The position numbers and the translations under genes were made by a program. Positions 1 to 9,981 of a DNA stretch of 64,000 nt are shown piece by piece; position 1 is the stretch's first letter; each line of letters starts with the position of its first letter. This stretch comes from Allobosea sp. TND4EK4 (GTDB lineage Bacteria; Pseudomonadota; Alphaproteobacteria; Rhizobiales; Beijerinckiaceae), in contig NZ_FTMO01000003.1 in NCBI RefSeq assembly GCF_900156025.1, positions 62,001-126,000 on the forward strand. Reading direction: 5' to 3'. Below the pieces are notes generated by a model that worked only from the letters and a program-made list of their open reading frames with translations, did not search any database and was not told the DNA's origin.

Positions 1-328
1 TGCTCTTCTCGACCCAGATGCCGTAAGCCTCGGCCAGCGCCTGGCTCTCGTCGGCCAGAAGGGGGAAGGTCAGTTCATGCTTCTGCTTGAAGCGATCGTG
101 CCGCTTGGCGGGATCGGGCGAGACGCCCACGATCGCCGTCCCGCAAGCCTCGAACGCCGCCCGCAGCCCGTTGAACGCGATCGCCTCCTGCGTGCAGCCG
201 GGCGTATCGTCCTTGGGGTAGGCGTAGAGCACGAGCTTGCGCCCCCTGAAGTCCGCCAGCGACAATTCTCCGCCGCCATCGCGCGGCAGCCTGAAATCCG
301 GGGCGGCGTCGCCTTCCTGCAAGTCCAT
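1..328 (-). CDS. bcp: Peroxiredoxin, Bcp/PrxQ type (3' end cut by window)
   Basis: Thiol peroxidase that reduces hydrogen peroxide and organic hydroperoxides in the cytoplasm. The visible 109 residues begin MDLQEGDAAPDF and contain the peroxidatic motif TPGCTQEA with Cys45. The Bcp resolving Cys, normally five residues later, is absent (Ile50); another Cys lies at 62. The start is the ATG at 326-328, preceded on the minus strand by an AGGAAGG ribosome binding site. The C-terminus lies left of the window. It is divergent from the AsmA-like gene at 551, and the 222-bp gap between them shows no further gene. Confidence 0.9.
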   Translation of the reverse strand, partial: MDLQEGDAAPDFRLPRDGGGELSLADFRGRKLVLYAYPKDDTPGCTQEAIAFNGLRAAFEACGTAIVGVSPDPAKRHDRFKQKHELTFPLLADESQALAEAYGIWVEKS

Positions 329-550
329 CGAATTGCCTTCCTTTCGTCGCCTTCGCGGGGCAAGGACCCGGTCTGCCGCTCGGCAGGCCGGGGCGGCATC
401 AACTGGCGACGGAACCGGCAAGCCCGGGTGGGGTTGCCGAATCGTATCGTCAGGCCACATCGACATCCATGACGTCGGGGAACAGGGCGGCAAGGGGTCA
501 TCGGCGCTGCCTGTTCGCATTGTGAAAAGTCTCCAGGAGATCACGCGGTT

Positions 551-3500
551 TTGACGGAGCAGCACCCAGCGGGACCGTGGCCGGAGGAAGCGAGGGCGCT
601 CTCTTCCGATGCCGACGCTTGCGAGGCCGCGGTGGTGGAGCGGGCCCGCGCCGGGCTGGCGACGATCTGCGTCGCGATCGTGGTGGCGGTGATGGTGCTT
701 GCCGCCTCCGCGGCCACGCTGCTCGTCACCGGCATCGTCCCGCTGTCCGGGCTGGAAGGGCGGATTTCGAGCGCGATCGAGGAGCGGCTCGGGCCGGGCT
801 GGACGGTCGAGGCGGCCTCTGCCGAACTCGGACGCGCCGATGGCCATTCCCAATTGCGCGTGCGGCAAGTGGCCTTCCGCCACTCCAGCGGCGCCATCAT
901 CCGGGCCCCCGAAGCGGTGCTGGGCTATGATCCGCTCTCCCTGCTGCGCGGCGACATCAGGCTGACCTCGGTCGACCTGCGCGGCGTCAATGTCCGGCTT
1001 GGCGTGGACAAGGCGGGCGCGCTCGTCGTCAACGCCGATTCGGCGCCCGCAGAGGCGCCGCCTGCTCCCTCCCTGCCGGATGCGGCGCAGTGGAACGCCT
1101 TCACCGGCATCATGAGCGCGATCTCCACGCTCGCGCGCGGCGACGGCCTTCTAGGCGCGCTGGAGACGGCCGGCATGAACGGGGCGCGGCTCTCCCTTGT
1201 CGATCCGGACGGGCGGCAGACGGCGGGTCTGGAGGATGTCGAGATCAGGCTGAGCCGCGTCGGCGACAATGCGACCCGGCTGACGATGAAGGGGCGCACG
1301 GGGCAGCGCTGGAAAGAAATGGCCGTCGACATGTCCACCGACGCCGACGGCTCGCAGCGGGCGGACATCGACATCCGGCGTTTCGAGCCGGCGGAGATGG
1401 TGGCGCTGGCTTTCGGCACTGGCGGCGTGCAGCTCGAAGGCCTGCCCCTGCAGGGCCGGGCCACCCTGCGACAGGCGCCGGATGGCCGGAAATCGATCAC
1501 GGCGTCGCTCGATGTGCAGGCCGGAACGGTGCGGTTCCCCGATGGGCCGCCGCCATTCAAGATCGATGCAGCGCATTTCGAGGTCGCCAGCGGGCAGGAC
1601 CTCAGCCAGCTTTCGATCACGCAGGCCCGGGTCGATGCCGGGGCGACCCATTTCACGGCGACCGGCGCGCTGGGCGAGGAGGATGGCGGCTGGCGGCTGA
1701 AGCTCCAGTCCAAGGGGCAACTCGCCGGCCTCGATGCCGATCCGGCAGTGCCGATCGACCGGCTCGATCTCGAACTGAAGCTCGACCCTGCCAATTCGTC
1801 CCTGTCGATCGATTCGATGTCGCTGCGCGGGCCCAACGCCACGGTCGATATGCATGCCTTCATCCAGAAGGTCGGCGAATCGCCGCTGCAGCGCTTCCAT
1901 GTCGAGGCTCGCGACTCCGATGCGCGGGCCCTGCTGGCGATCTGGCCGGGCTTCACCTCGCCCGATGCGCACGAGACGCTGCGTCGCCAACTCGCCGCCG
2001 GCCGGATGAAGTCGGTGGTCGTCGACCTGGACCTTCCGGCGGCCGACCATGCCAGGCTGGTACACGGCGCCGGCATGCCGGACGGTTCGCTCAGCGTGCT
2101 CATCGATGGCGAGCGGGTTCGCTACCTGCCCGACCCCGGCCTGCCGCCGCTGATCGACGCCATCGTGACCGGCAAGGTCTCGGGCCGCTCGGTCCAGCTG
2201 GCGATCGGCAAGGCCACGGCCGATCTCGGCAATGGACGCACGCTGCAGATGAGCGAGGGCAGCTTCGCGATCCCGGATTTCTGGGTGCATCGCGCGCCGG
2301 CCAGTGTCGGCTTCAGAGCGACGGGTTCGATGGATGCTCTGGCGGCGCTGTTCGCCTTTCCGAGCGTCAAGGATTTCAGCCCCGGCAAGATCGACCCGGC
2401 TGCGATCAAGGGGATGAGTGACCTCAAGGTCGGGATCACCTTGCCGCTCGCGCCCGACCTGAAGAGCGACGAGATCGCCATTTCCGGCAATGGCAGCCTG
2501 TCGAACGTCGCATCGGACACGCTGCTGGGCACCGAAAAGCTCGAAGGCGGAACGTTCGCCGCCAGCTTCGACCGCAACGGCCTGTCGATCCGCGGCGATG
2601 CCCGCGTCGGAGGCGACAAGGCGCAGGTCGACATCCGGCAGAATGCCAAGGGACAGGGTGAAGCGACGCTGCAGCTGGCGCTGGATGCAGCCGCCCGGCA
2701 GAGGCGCGGCTTCGGCCCCGACGCGGGAATCTCAGGCACGCTTCCGGTCAAGGTCGTGAAAGGCTTCGGCAAGAGCGGGGATGCTCCTCCCCATGTCGAG
2801 ATCGATCTCGCCAAGGTCGGGCTCGATGCGCCGATTCCGGGCCTGAGCAAGGCCGTGGGCAAGCCCGGCAAGCTGGCGTTCAACTACCTGGTCTCGAGCG
2901 ATGGACCGGATCTCGAGGACTTCCAGTTCGAGGCCGGAGCGGCGGTCATCAAGGGGCGCATCGAACTCGACAGGAAGAACGGTCTGGAGAGCGCGAGCTT
3001 CTCGCAGTTCAGGCTCTCTCCCGGAGACAGCCTGAAGGTCGACGCCAAGCGCGACGGCAGCGTCATCAAGCTGACGCTCCGCGGTTCCGTCGCTGATGTT
3101 CGCCCCTTCATCAAGGACCTGCAGAGCGGCGGCGCATCGACGACGCGTGCCGACCGGGCGGGTGGGCCGCAGGCGCAGCGCGGCGGAGACGTCGATATCG
3201 ACCTCGACGTGCCGATCCTGACGGGCTTCAACAGCGAGGCCATCACCAACGGAACGCTGAAGCTCTCGCGCCGCAACGGCGATATCCGCTCGCTCTCCTT
3301 CCAGGGCCGCATCGGCAAGGCCGACGTCACCGCGAGGCAGCCGCGCACGGCCGACAAGCTCGTCGTCCAGTCCGAAAACGGTGGGTCGCTGCTGCGCTTC
3401 CTCGACCTCTACAACAAGGCCCATGGTGGCGATCTCGTCCTGACCATGGGCGGCGGCGAAAGCCAGAGCGGAGACCTGCTCTACCGCAACTTCATGGTGC

Positions 3501-4003
3501 GCAACGAGCCGGCGCTGAAGCGGGTCGTCGCCTCGCAACCCTCCGCCACCACGGGCGACGGCAGCGCCGCCGGGGCGGCACCGCGCATCGATGTCAGCGA
3601 CGTGGAGTTCACCAAGCTGCGGGCCGAGTTCACCCGTTCGGCGAGCCGCCTCGACGTTTCCGACATGGTGATCTGGGGCCAGCAGATCGGCTTCACCCTG
3701 CAGGGCCATGTCGATTACGGGCGCGACAGGGTCGATATCGGCGGCACTTTCGTGCCGGGCTACGCCTTCAACAACGCGTTTGCGCAGGTGCCTGTGGTCG
3801 GCGCGCTGCTCGGCGGCGGCAGCCAGTATGGCGGGCTCTTCGCCGTGAACTTCCGCATCTCCGGCGCGGCGAGCGCGCCGACGATGTCGATCAACCCGCT
3901 GTCGGCGATGGCCCCCGGCATCCTGCGGCGCTTCGTCGATCCGCTCGGCGGCGCGCCGGCGCAGAAGCCGATCCAGCCCCAGCAGCCGGCGACGCGGCCC
4001 TGA
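551..4003 (+). CDS. AsmA-like / DUF3971 (YhdP-type) envelope protein
   Basis: Large 1150-residue protein with one N-terminal transmembrane helix (about residues 35-60) followed by a long periplasmic region rich in short beta repeats. The C-terminus (about 1030-1130, with VDIGGTFVPGYAFNNAF and a closing RFVDPLGG) resembles the AsmA C-terminal domain. AsmA/YhdP proteins are thought to bridge the envelope and affect phospholipid transport or outer-membrane integrity; the role here is inferred from family only. The start is a TTG at 551 with AGGAG about 12 nt upstream, so a later start (for example a GTG near 629) remains possible. It converges on tyrS with a hairpin between them. Confidence 0.85.
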   Translation: MTEQHPAGPWPEEARALSSDADACEAAVVERARAGLATICVAIVVAVMVLAASAATLLVTGIVPLSGLEGRISSAIEERLGPGWTVEAASAELGRADGHSQLRVRQVAFRHSSGAIIRAPEAVLGYDPLSLLRGDIRLTSVDLRGVNVRLGVDKAGALVVNADSAPAEAPPAPSLPDAAQWNAFTGIMSAISTLARGDGLLGALETAGMNGARLSLVDPDGRQTAGLEDVEIRLSRVGDNATRLTMKGRTGQRWKEMAVDMSTDADGSQRADIDIRRFEPAEMVALAFGTGGVQLEGLPLQGRATLRQAPDGRKSITASLDVQAGTVRFPDGPPPFKIDAAHFEVASGQDLSQLSITQARVDAGATHFTATGALGEEDGGWRLKLQSKGQLAGLDADPAVPIDRLDLELKLDPANSSLSIDSMSLRGPNATVDMHAFIQKVGESPLQRFHVEARDSDARALLAIWPGFTSPDAHETLRRQLAAGRMKSVVVDLDLPAADHARLVHGAGMPDGSLSVLIDGERVRYLPDPGLPPLIDAIVTGKVSGRSVQLAIGKATADLGNGRTLQMSEGSFAIPDFWVHRAPASVGFRATGSMDALAALFAFPSVKDFSPGKIDPAAIKGMSDLKVGITLPLAPDLKSDEIAISGNGSLSNVASDTLLGTEKLEGGTFAASFDRNGLSIRGDARVGGDKAQVDIRQNAKGQGEATLQLALDAAARQRRGFGPDAGISGTLPVKVVKGFGKSGDAPPHVEIDLAKVGLDAPIPGLSKAVGKPGKLAFNYLVSSDGPDLEDFQFEAGAAVIKGRIELDRKNGLESASFSQFRLSPGDSLKVDAKRDGSVIKLTLRGSVADVRPFIKDLQSGGASTTRADRAGGPQAQRGGDVDIDLDVPILTGFNSEAITNGTLKLSRRNGDIRSLSFQGRIGKADVTARQPRTADKLVVQSENGGSLLRFLDLYNKAHGGDLVLTMGGGESQSGDLLYRNFMVRNEPALKRVVASQPSATTGDGSAAGAAPRIDVSDVEFTKLRAEFTRSASRLDVSDMVIWGQQIGFTLQGHVDYGRDRVDIGGTFVPGYAFNNAFAQVPVVGALLGGGSQYGGLFAVNFRISGAASAPTMSINPLSAMAPGILRRFVDPLGGAPAQKPIQPQQPATRP

Positions 4004-4005
4004 GC

Positions 4006-4030
4006 CTGCGGCCGGCTATTCCGGCCGCAG
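4006..4030. terminator. Hairpin between convergent AsmA-like gene and tyrS
   Basis: A perfect 10-bp stem (CTGCGGCCGG / CCGGCCGCAG) with loop CTATT overlaps the tyrS stop codon and lies 2 nt after the upstream gene's stop. There is no T-tract on either side. It could be a bidirectional transcript-end hairpin or a 3' stabiliser rather than a classical intrinsic terminator. Confidence 0.5.
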
Positions 4031-5269
4031 AAGGACGTGCTTCTTCTTGCCGAAGGAGAGCTTGATCACGCCGTCGGCGGTCAGTTCGGGCAGGCCCAGC
4101 GTCGCGCGCTCGTCGGTGACCACGGCGTCGTTGACGCGCAGGCCACCGGCCTTCACCTGACGGCGGGCTTCGCCGGTGGAGGGCACGAGGCCCGCCTTGA
4201 CGAAGGCGGTGAGCACGCCGAGCCCTGGCTCGAGTTCAGCGCGGGAGACCGCGACGCTCGGCAGGTCCGTCGCGGTTTCGCCCTGCTCGAAGGTCTTGCG
4301 GGCGGTCTCGGCCGCAGCCTCTGCGGCCTCGCGGCCATGGACGATGGCGGTGATCTCGGTCGCCAGAACCTTCTTGGCCTCGTTGATCTCCGAGCCGCCG
4401 AGCGCCGCGAGCTTCGCGATCTCGTCCAGCGGCAGGCGCGTGAACACCTTCAGGAAGCGGCCGACATCGGCGTCCTCGGTGTTGCGGAAATACTGCCAGA
4501 AATCATAGGGGCTGAAGACGTCGGCATTCAGCCAGACGGCGCCATTGGCGGTCTTGCCCATCTTGGCGCCGGAGGCGGTCGTCAAGAGCGGCGTCGTCAC
4601 GCAGTAGAGCTGCGGCCCGCCCATCCGGTGCGAGAGATCGACGCCGTTGATGATGTTGCCCCACTGGTCGGAGCCGCCCATCTGCAGCCGGCAGCCATAG
4701 CGCCGGTTGAGCTCGACGAAGTCGTAGCCCTGCATGATCATGTAGTTGAATTCGAGGAAGGACAGCGACTGCTCGCGGTCGAGCCGGAGCTTGACCGAGT
4801 CGAAGGAGAGCATCCGGTTGACCGAGAAATGCCGGCCGACCTCGCGCAGGAACTCGACATAGTTCAGCTTCAGCAGCCAGTCGGCATTATTGGCCATCAG
4901 CGCATTGGTCGGCCCGTCGCCATAGTGCAGGATGCGGCCGAAGACCCGCTTGATGCTTTCGATGTTGGTCGCGATCTCCTCGACCGTCAGCAGCTTGCGC
5001 TGGTCGTCGCGGAAGGAGGGGTCGCCAACCATCGAGGTGCCGCCGCCCATCAGCGTGATCGGCCGGTGCCCGGTCTCCTGGAACCAGTAGAGCATCGTCA
5101 GCGAGATCAGGTTGCCGATATGGATGCTGGTCGCCGTCGCGTCATAGCCGACATAGGCGGTCTGGACGCCCTGACGGCAGAGCGCGTCGAGGCCCTCCGG
5201 ATCGGAGACCTGGTGGATCAGGCCGCGCTCGTCGAGAACGCGCAGGAAATCGGATTTGTAGGTGCTCAT
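4016..5269 (-). CDS. tyrS: Tyrosyl-tRNA synthetase
   Basis: Charges tRNA-Tyr with tyrosine. The 417-residue length is typical of bacterial TyrRS. The class I HIGH motif appears as HIGN (residues 50-53), and the KMSKS-type loop as AKMGKT (about 235-240). Other TyrRS landmarks are [10 protein letters not shown], the tyrosine-pocket segment [10 protein letters not shown] and [11 protein letters not shown]-terminal S4 RNA-binding domain covers about 350-410 ([13 protein letters not shown]). The start is the ATG at 5267-5269. Downstream in the same direction of transcription the gene ends inside the 4006-4030 hairpin. Confidence 0.97.
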   Translation of the reverse strand: MSTYKSDFLRVLDERGLIHQVSDPEGLDALCRQGVQTAYVGYDATATSIHIGNLISLTMLYWFQETGHRPITLMGGGTSMVGDPSFRDDQRKLLTVEEIATNIESIKRVFGRILHYGDGPTNALMANNADWLLKLNYVEFLREVGRHFSVNRMLSFDSVKLRLDREQSLSFLEFNYMIMQGYDFVELNRRYGCRLQMGGSDQWGNIINGVDLSHRMGGPQLYCVTTPLLTTASGAKMGKTANGAVWLNADVFSPYDFWQYFRNTEDADVGRFLKVFTRLPLDEIAKLAALGGSEINEAKKVLATEITAIVHGREAAEAAAETARKTFEQGETATDLPSVAVSRAELEPGLGVLTAFVKAGLVPSTGEARRQVKAGGLRVNDAVVTDERATLGLPELTADGVIKLSFGKKKHVLLRPE

Positions 5270-5306
5270 GGTTTCGGCTCTGGTTTCGAGCGAGAACGGT
5301 ACGGGT

Positions 5307-5399
5307 CGTCATGCCCGCCCTTGTGGCGAGCGCCCACGTCTTGAACACAGGTCTCGACCAGGAAAGACGTGGATGGCCGGGACGAGCCCGACCATGACG
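5307..5399. repeat. Palindromic intergenic repeat (REP/RIME-like)
   Basis: The segment begins CGTCATGCCCG and ends GACCATGACG, with internal blocks CCCACGTCTTG and AGACGTGG that are partly complementary, so it can form a long imperfect hairpin. It lies between the divergently read 5' end of tyrS and the 3' end of the hydrolase gene. The shape and the CGTCATG/CATGACG ends are typical of small dispersed repeats in Hyphomicrobiales genomes. A related shorter copy lies at 9137-9207. Confidence 0.55.
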
Positions 5400-5411
5400 A
5401 GCGGGGACCGA

Positions 5412-6083
5412 TCAGACCTGCTCCTGCTCGGACTTCATGATCTCGGGGCCGACATTGCGGTCGAGATAGGCGCCGACCTGGCTCATCAGCACGTCGACCT
5501 TGCCGTCGAAGAAGTGATTGGCGCCCTCGACCACGGTGTGTTCGATCTGGATGCCCTTCTGGGTCTTCACCTTCTCGATCACCGCCATCACCTCCTTGAC
5601 CGGCGCGACGCGGTCCTCCGAGCCGTGGACGAACAGGCCGGAAGACGGGCAGGGCGCCAGGAAGGAGAAGTCGTAGCGGTTGGCCATCGCGGCGATGGAG
5701 AGAAAGCCCTCGATCTCGGGCCGGCGCATCAGGAGCTGCATGCCGATCCAGGCGCCGAACTGCACGCCCGTGACCCAGCAGCTCTTCGCCTCGGGGTTCA
5801 GCGCCTGCATCCAGTCGAGCGCTGCGGCGGCATCCGAAAGCTCGCCCGCGCCGTGGTCGAAATGTCCCTGGCTCCGGCCGACGCCACGGAAGTTGAAGCG
5901 CAGCGCGGAAAAGCCCCGGTTCACGAAGGTGTAGAACAGGTTGTAGACGATCTGATTGTTCATCGTCCCGCCGAACTGCGGGTGCGGGTGCAGGATGATC
6001 GCCAGCGGCGCGCCCCGCTTCTTGGCGGGCTGGTAGCGGCCTTCGATCCGGCCTGCCGGCCCGTTGAAAATAACCTCTGGCAT
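5412..6083 (-). CDS. Alpha/beta-hydrolase family protein with Gln at the nucleophile position
   Basis: A 223-residue protein of the family annotated as dienelactone-hydrolase-like or YqiA-like small hydrolases in Hyphomicrobiales. It has the oxyanion-side motif HPHPQFGGTMNN (32-43) and FNFRGVGRS (63-71), followed by the nucleophile elbow, which here reads GVQFGA with Gln108 (CAG) where Ser is expected. Later triad-like residues are present: Asp157 in HGSEDRV and His190 in GANHFFDGK. Whether it is catalytic is therefore uncertain. It is transcribed away from the suf operon; the shared 300-bp upstream region contains the Irr-like palindrome. Confidence 0.85.
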   Translation of the reverse strand: MPEVIFNGPAGRIEGRYQPAKKRGAPLAIILHPHPQFGGTMNNQIVYNLFYTFVNRGFSALRFNFRGVGRSQGHFDHGAGELSDAAAALDWMQALNPEAKSCWVTGVQFGAWIGMQLLMRRPEIEGFLSIAAMANRYDFSFLAPCPSSGLFVHGSEDRVAPVKEVMAVIEKVKTQKGIQIEHTVVEGANHFFDGKVDVLMSQVGAYLDRNVGPEIMKSEQEQV

Positions 6084-6198
6084 CGTCTCACCGGTTCTTG
6101 CGGTGGCGTCCGGCGATTCGGCCGGGCAGCGGGCGAAATAGCGCCCGACACCCGGTCCGCCTTGACGGCGCCACCTCTCGCGCCCTAGATGAAGGCGC

Positions 6199-6213
6199 TT
6201 AGAATTGTTCTAA
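6199..6213. promoter_or_regulatory. Irr-box (ICE)-like palindrome upstream of the suf operon
   Basis: Perfect inverted repeat TTAGAA-TTG-TTCTAA. It matches the core of the iron control element bound by the haem-responsive regulator Irr in Hyphomicrobiales (reported consensus close to TTTAGAA-N3-TTCTAAA, recalled from the literature). It lies about 170 bp before the first suf-operon start codon and 116 bp before the divergent hydrolase start. SUF genes are known iron-regulated targets in this order, so the context fits. Confidence 0.7.
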
Positions 6214-6381
6214 CAGCCGTGAACAGGTCGGGAACAAAGGCGAGATCGCCTTGTGGCGAGCGCCGCTCCCGATCCGACCCGGCTGGTTCGGATGGGCGGC
6301 TATAGCACGGCGCACTGGTGCAATTTCAAGCATTTCGTCGCGGGCAGCGTCGCGACGGACAGGACGGAGCGGACAGGAACC

Positions 6382-7584
6382 TTGACGGCGGCACGCGCCT
6401 ATCTCGACCACAACGCCACCACGCCGGCCCGGCCGGAGGTCGTGGAGGCGATGATGCGTGCGCTCGTGCTGCCGGGTAATCCCTCGTCCGTCCATGGCGA
6501 GGGCCGGGCTGCCCGGGGGGCGATGGAGCAGGCGCGCGAGCAGGTTGCGCGGCTCGTCGGCGCCAAGGCCTCGAACGTCGTCTTCACCAGCGGCGGCACG
6601 GAAGCGAATGCAACGGCGCTCTCGCCCGGGCTGATGGATTGCGATGGCGGGCGCGATTGCGTGCGGGTTCCGGCCTCCCTGCTGCTCCACAGCGCCACGG
6701 AGCATGCCTGCGTGCGCGAGGGGCACCGCTTTCCTTCATCGGCCGCCGAGGCGCTTCCGGTCGATGGCAATGGGGTGGTCGATCTCGGCTGGCTCGATGA
6801 GCGGCTTGCGCGCTTCGCCGCGGAGCATCCCGGCGCCCGGGCCCTGGTCTCGATCCATCTGGCCAACAACGAGACCGGCGTGGTCCAGCCGGTCACTGCC
6901 GCGGCCGAAATCGTGCATCGCCATGGTGGGCTTCTCCATAGCGATGCCGTGCAGGCGGCCGGCAAGATCGCCGTCGACATCGCCGGTTCGGGCGCCGATG
7001 TGCTGACCCTGTCGGCACACAAGCTCGGCGGTCCGAAGGGCGTCGGCGCCATCGTCTTCCGCACCGGCGCGCTGGAACTCGCCGACAAGCCGTTGCGCGG
7101 CGGCGGGCAGGAGCGTGGCTGGCGGGCTGGAACCGAGAATTTGCCCGGTATCGTCGGTTTCGGGGCGGCGGCCGAGACCGCCGGACAGGTCATCCAGAGG
7201 GAAGCGGCGCGCCTCGCCGGGCTGCGCGACAGGCTCGAACGCGGCCTGCAGGCCCTTGCGCCGGAGACGGTGATCTTCGGCGCCCCCGCGCAGCGGCTGC
7301 CCAACACCAGCGCTTTCGCGACGCCTGGCCTCAAGGCCGAAGCGGCTCTGATCCACCTTGATCTGATGGGCGCGGCCCTGTCCTCGGGCTCGGCCTGCTC
7401 GTCAGGCAAGGTGAAGCGCTCGCATGTGCTCGACGCCATGAAAATCGACCCTGCCATGAGCGCAGGGGCCTTGCGGGCGTCGCTGGGATGGACCACCTGC
7501 GAGGCTGACATCGATCTCTTTCTCGCGGCCTACGGCAAGCTCGTGGCCGCGTCCGCCGATCGGAGCGCCAAGGCTGCCGCCTGA
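6382..7584 (+). CDS. Cysteine desulfurase, IscS/NifS type (class V aminotransferase)
   Basis: PLP enzyme that removes sulfur from cysteine for Fe-S cluster assembly. With the TTG at 6382 it is 400 residues and begins TAARAYLDHNATTPARPEV, the family's normal N-terminus. An open extension back to 6253 looks unlike protein, and an ATG at 6292 is an alternative. PLP Lys214 lies in LSAHKLGGPKG. The persulfide Cys339 is in the flexible group-I loop SGSACSSGK. It is the first gene of the suf operon, 61 bp before sufB; having both a group-I and a group-II (SufS) desulfurase in one operon is common in rhizobia. Confidence 0.93.
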   Translation: MTAARAYLDHNATTPARPEVVEAMMRALVLPGNPSSVHGEGRAARGAMEQAREQVARLVGAKASNVVFTSGGTEANATALSPGLMDCDGGRDCVRVPASLLLHSATEHACVREGHRFPSSAAEALPVDGNGVVDLGWLDERLARFAAEHPGARALVSIHLANNETGVVQPVTAAAEIVHRHGGLLHSDAVQAAGKIAVDIAGSGADVLTLSAHKLGGPKGVGAIVFRTGALELADKPLRGGGQERGWRAGTENLPGIVGFGAAAETAGQVIQREAARLAGLRDRLERGLQALAPETVIFGAPAQRLPNTSAFATPGLKAEAALIHLDLMGAALSSGSACSSGKVKRSHVLDAMKIDPAMSAGALRASLGWTTCEADIDLFLAAYGKLVAASADRSAKAAA

Positions 7585-7613
7585 CGCGTTCCGCAAGACA
7601 AGAAACTGAACCG

Positions 7614-7630
7614 GCGGGCCTTGAACCCGC
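7614..7630 (+). promoter_or_regulatory. Leader hairpin of sufB, repeated before sufA
   Basis: The 17-nt sequence forms stem GCGGG/CCCGC around loop CCTTGAA and ends 15 nt before the sufB ATG. The central 15 nt (CGGGCCTTGAACCCG) occur identically in the sufA leader at 15869-15883. Loop identity together with a compensating outer pair suggests a selected RNA or operator element rather than chance. Confidence 0.5.
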
Positions 7631-7645
7631 GACTGGAGAGTAGAC

Positions 7646-9118
<1,473 letters not shown>

Positions 9119-9136
9119 CGCCCGATCGTTTCCGAG

Positions 9137-9207
9137 ATGCCCGGGTCAAGCCCGGGCATGACGCCAGGACCAGGCGCGTCATGGTCGGGCCGGACCCGAC
9201 GATCTCC
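9137..9207. repeat. Palindromic repeat in the sufB-sufC spacer
   Basis: A perfect 9-bp stem ATGCCCGGG/CCCGGGCAT with loop TCAAG (9137-9159), followed by ACG and a second inverted repeat GTCGGGCCGGACCCGAC. It resembles the 5307-5399 element (CATGACG end). It lies inside an operon, so it may act as an attenuating or mRNA-processing hairpin between sufB and sufC. Confidence 0.5.
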
Positions 9208-9228
9208 TGCAGAATGGAACTCTGACCA

Positions 9229-9981
9229 ATGCTCGAAATTCGCAACCTCGTCGTCAAGATCGCCGACGAAGACAAGCAGATCCTCAACGGCCTCAACCTC
9301 ACCGTCAACGACGGCGAGGTCGCGGCGATCATGGGCCCCAACGGCTCCGGCAAGTCGACGCTAAGCTATGTCATCGCCGGCAAGGAGGACTATGAGGTCC
9401 TCGACGGCGAGATCCTGCTGAATGGCGAGAACGTGCTGGAGATGGAGGCCGATGCCCGCGCCGCCGCCGGCATCTTCCTCGCCTTCCAGTACCCGCTGGA
9501 GATTCCCGGCGTCGCCACCATGACCTTCCTCAAGGCGGCGATGAACGCCCAGCGCCGCGCCCGCGGCGAGGCCGAGCTGCTGACTCCCGACTTCATCAAG
9601 GCCGTCAACGGCGCCGCCGATAAGCTCGGAATCGCCAAGGACATGCTGCGCCGGCCGCTCAATGTCGGCTTCTCCGGCGGTGAGAAGAAGCGCATGGAAA
9701 TCCTTCAGATGGCTCTGCTTTCGCCGTCCATGTGCATCCTCGACGAGACCGATTCCGGCCTCGACATCGACGCGCTGCGCATCGTCGCCGAGGGCGTCAA
9801 CGCGCTGCGCGACAAGAGCCGCGGCTTCCTCGTCATCACCCATTACCAGCGCCTGCTCGACCATATCGTGCCCGACACCGTGCACGTCATGTCGAAGGGC
9901 CGGATCGTGAAGACGGGCGGCAAGGAGCTGGCGCTGGAGCTCGAGAAGAGCGGCTACGCCTCCTATGTGGAGGCCGCCTGA
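9229..9981 (+). CDS. sufC: Fe-S cluster assembly ATPase SufC
   Basis: ABC-type ATPase of the SufBC2D complex. In its 250 residues the Walker A motif is GPNGSGKST (about 34-42), the signature motif FSGGEKKR (about 147-154) and the Walker B with catalytic Glu in [11 protein letters not shown]. An H-loop His is in VITHYQRLL. Length and motifs are typical. Its stop codon overlaps the sufD start (TGATG), so the two are translationally coupled. Confidence 0.97.
   Translation: MLEIRNLVVKIADEDKQILNGLNLTVNDGEVAAIMGPNGSGKSTLSYVIAGKEDYEVLDGEILLNGENVLEMEADARAAAGIFLAFQYPLEIPGVATMTFLKAAMNAQRRARGEAELLTPDFIKAVNGAADKLGIAKDMLRRPLNVGFSGGEKKRMEILQMALLSPSMCILDETDSGLDIDALRIVAEGVNALRDKSRGFLVITHYQRLLDHIVPDTVHVMSKGRIVKTGGKELALELEKSGYASYVEAA

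Noticed and set aside
6253..6381. Extended N-terminus of the first cysteine desulfurase
   Set aside because: The 43 extra codons are not protein-like and lie in the promoter side of the operon; the family begins at AYLDHNATTP.
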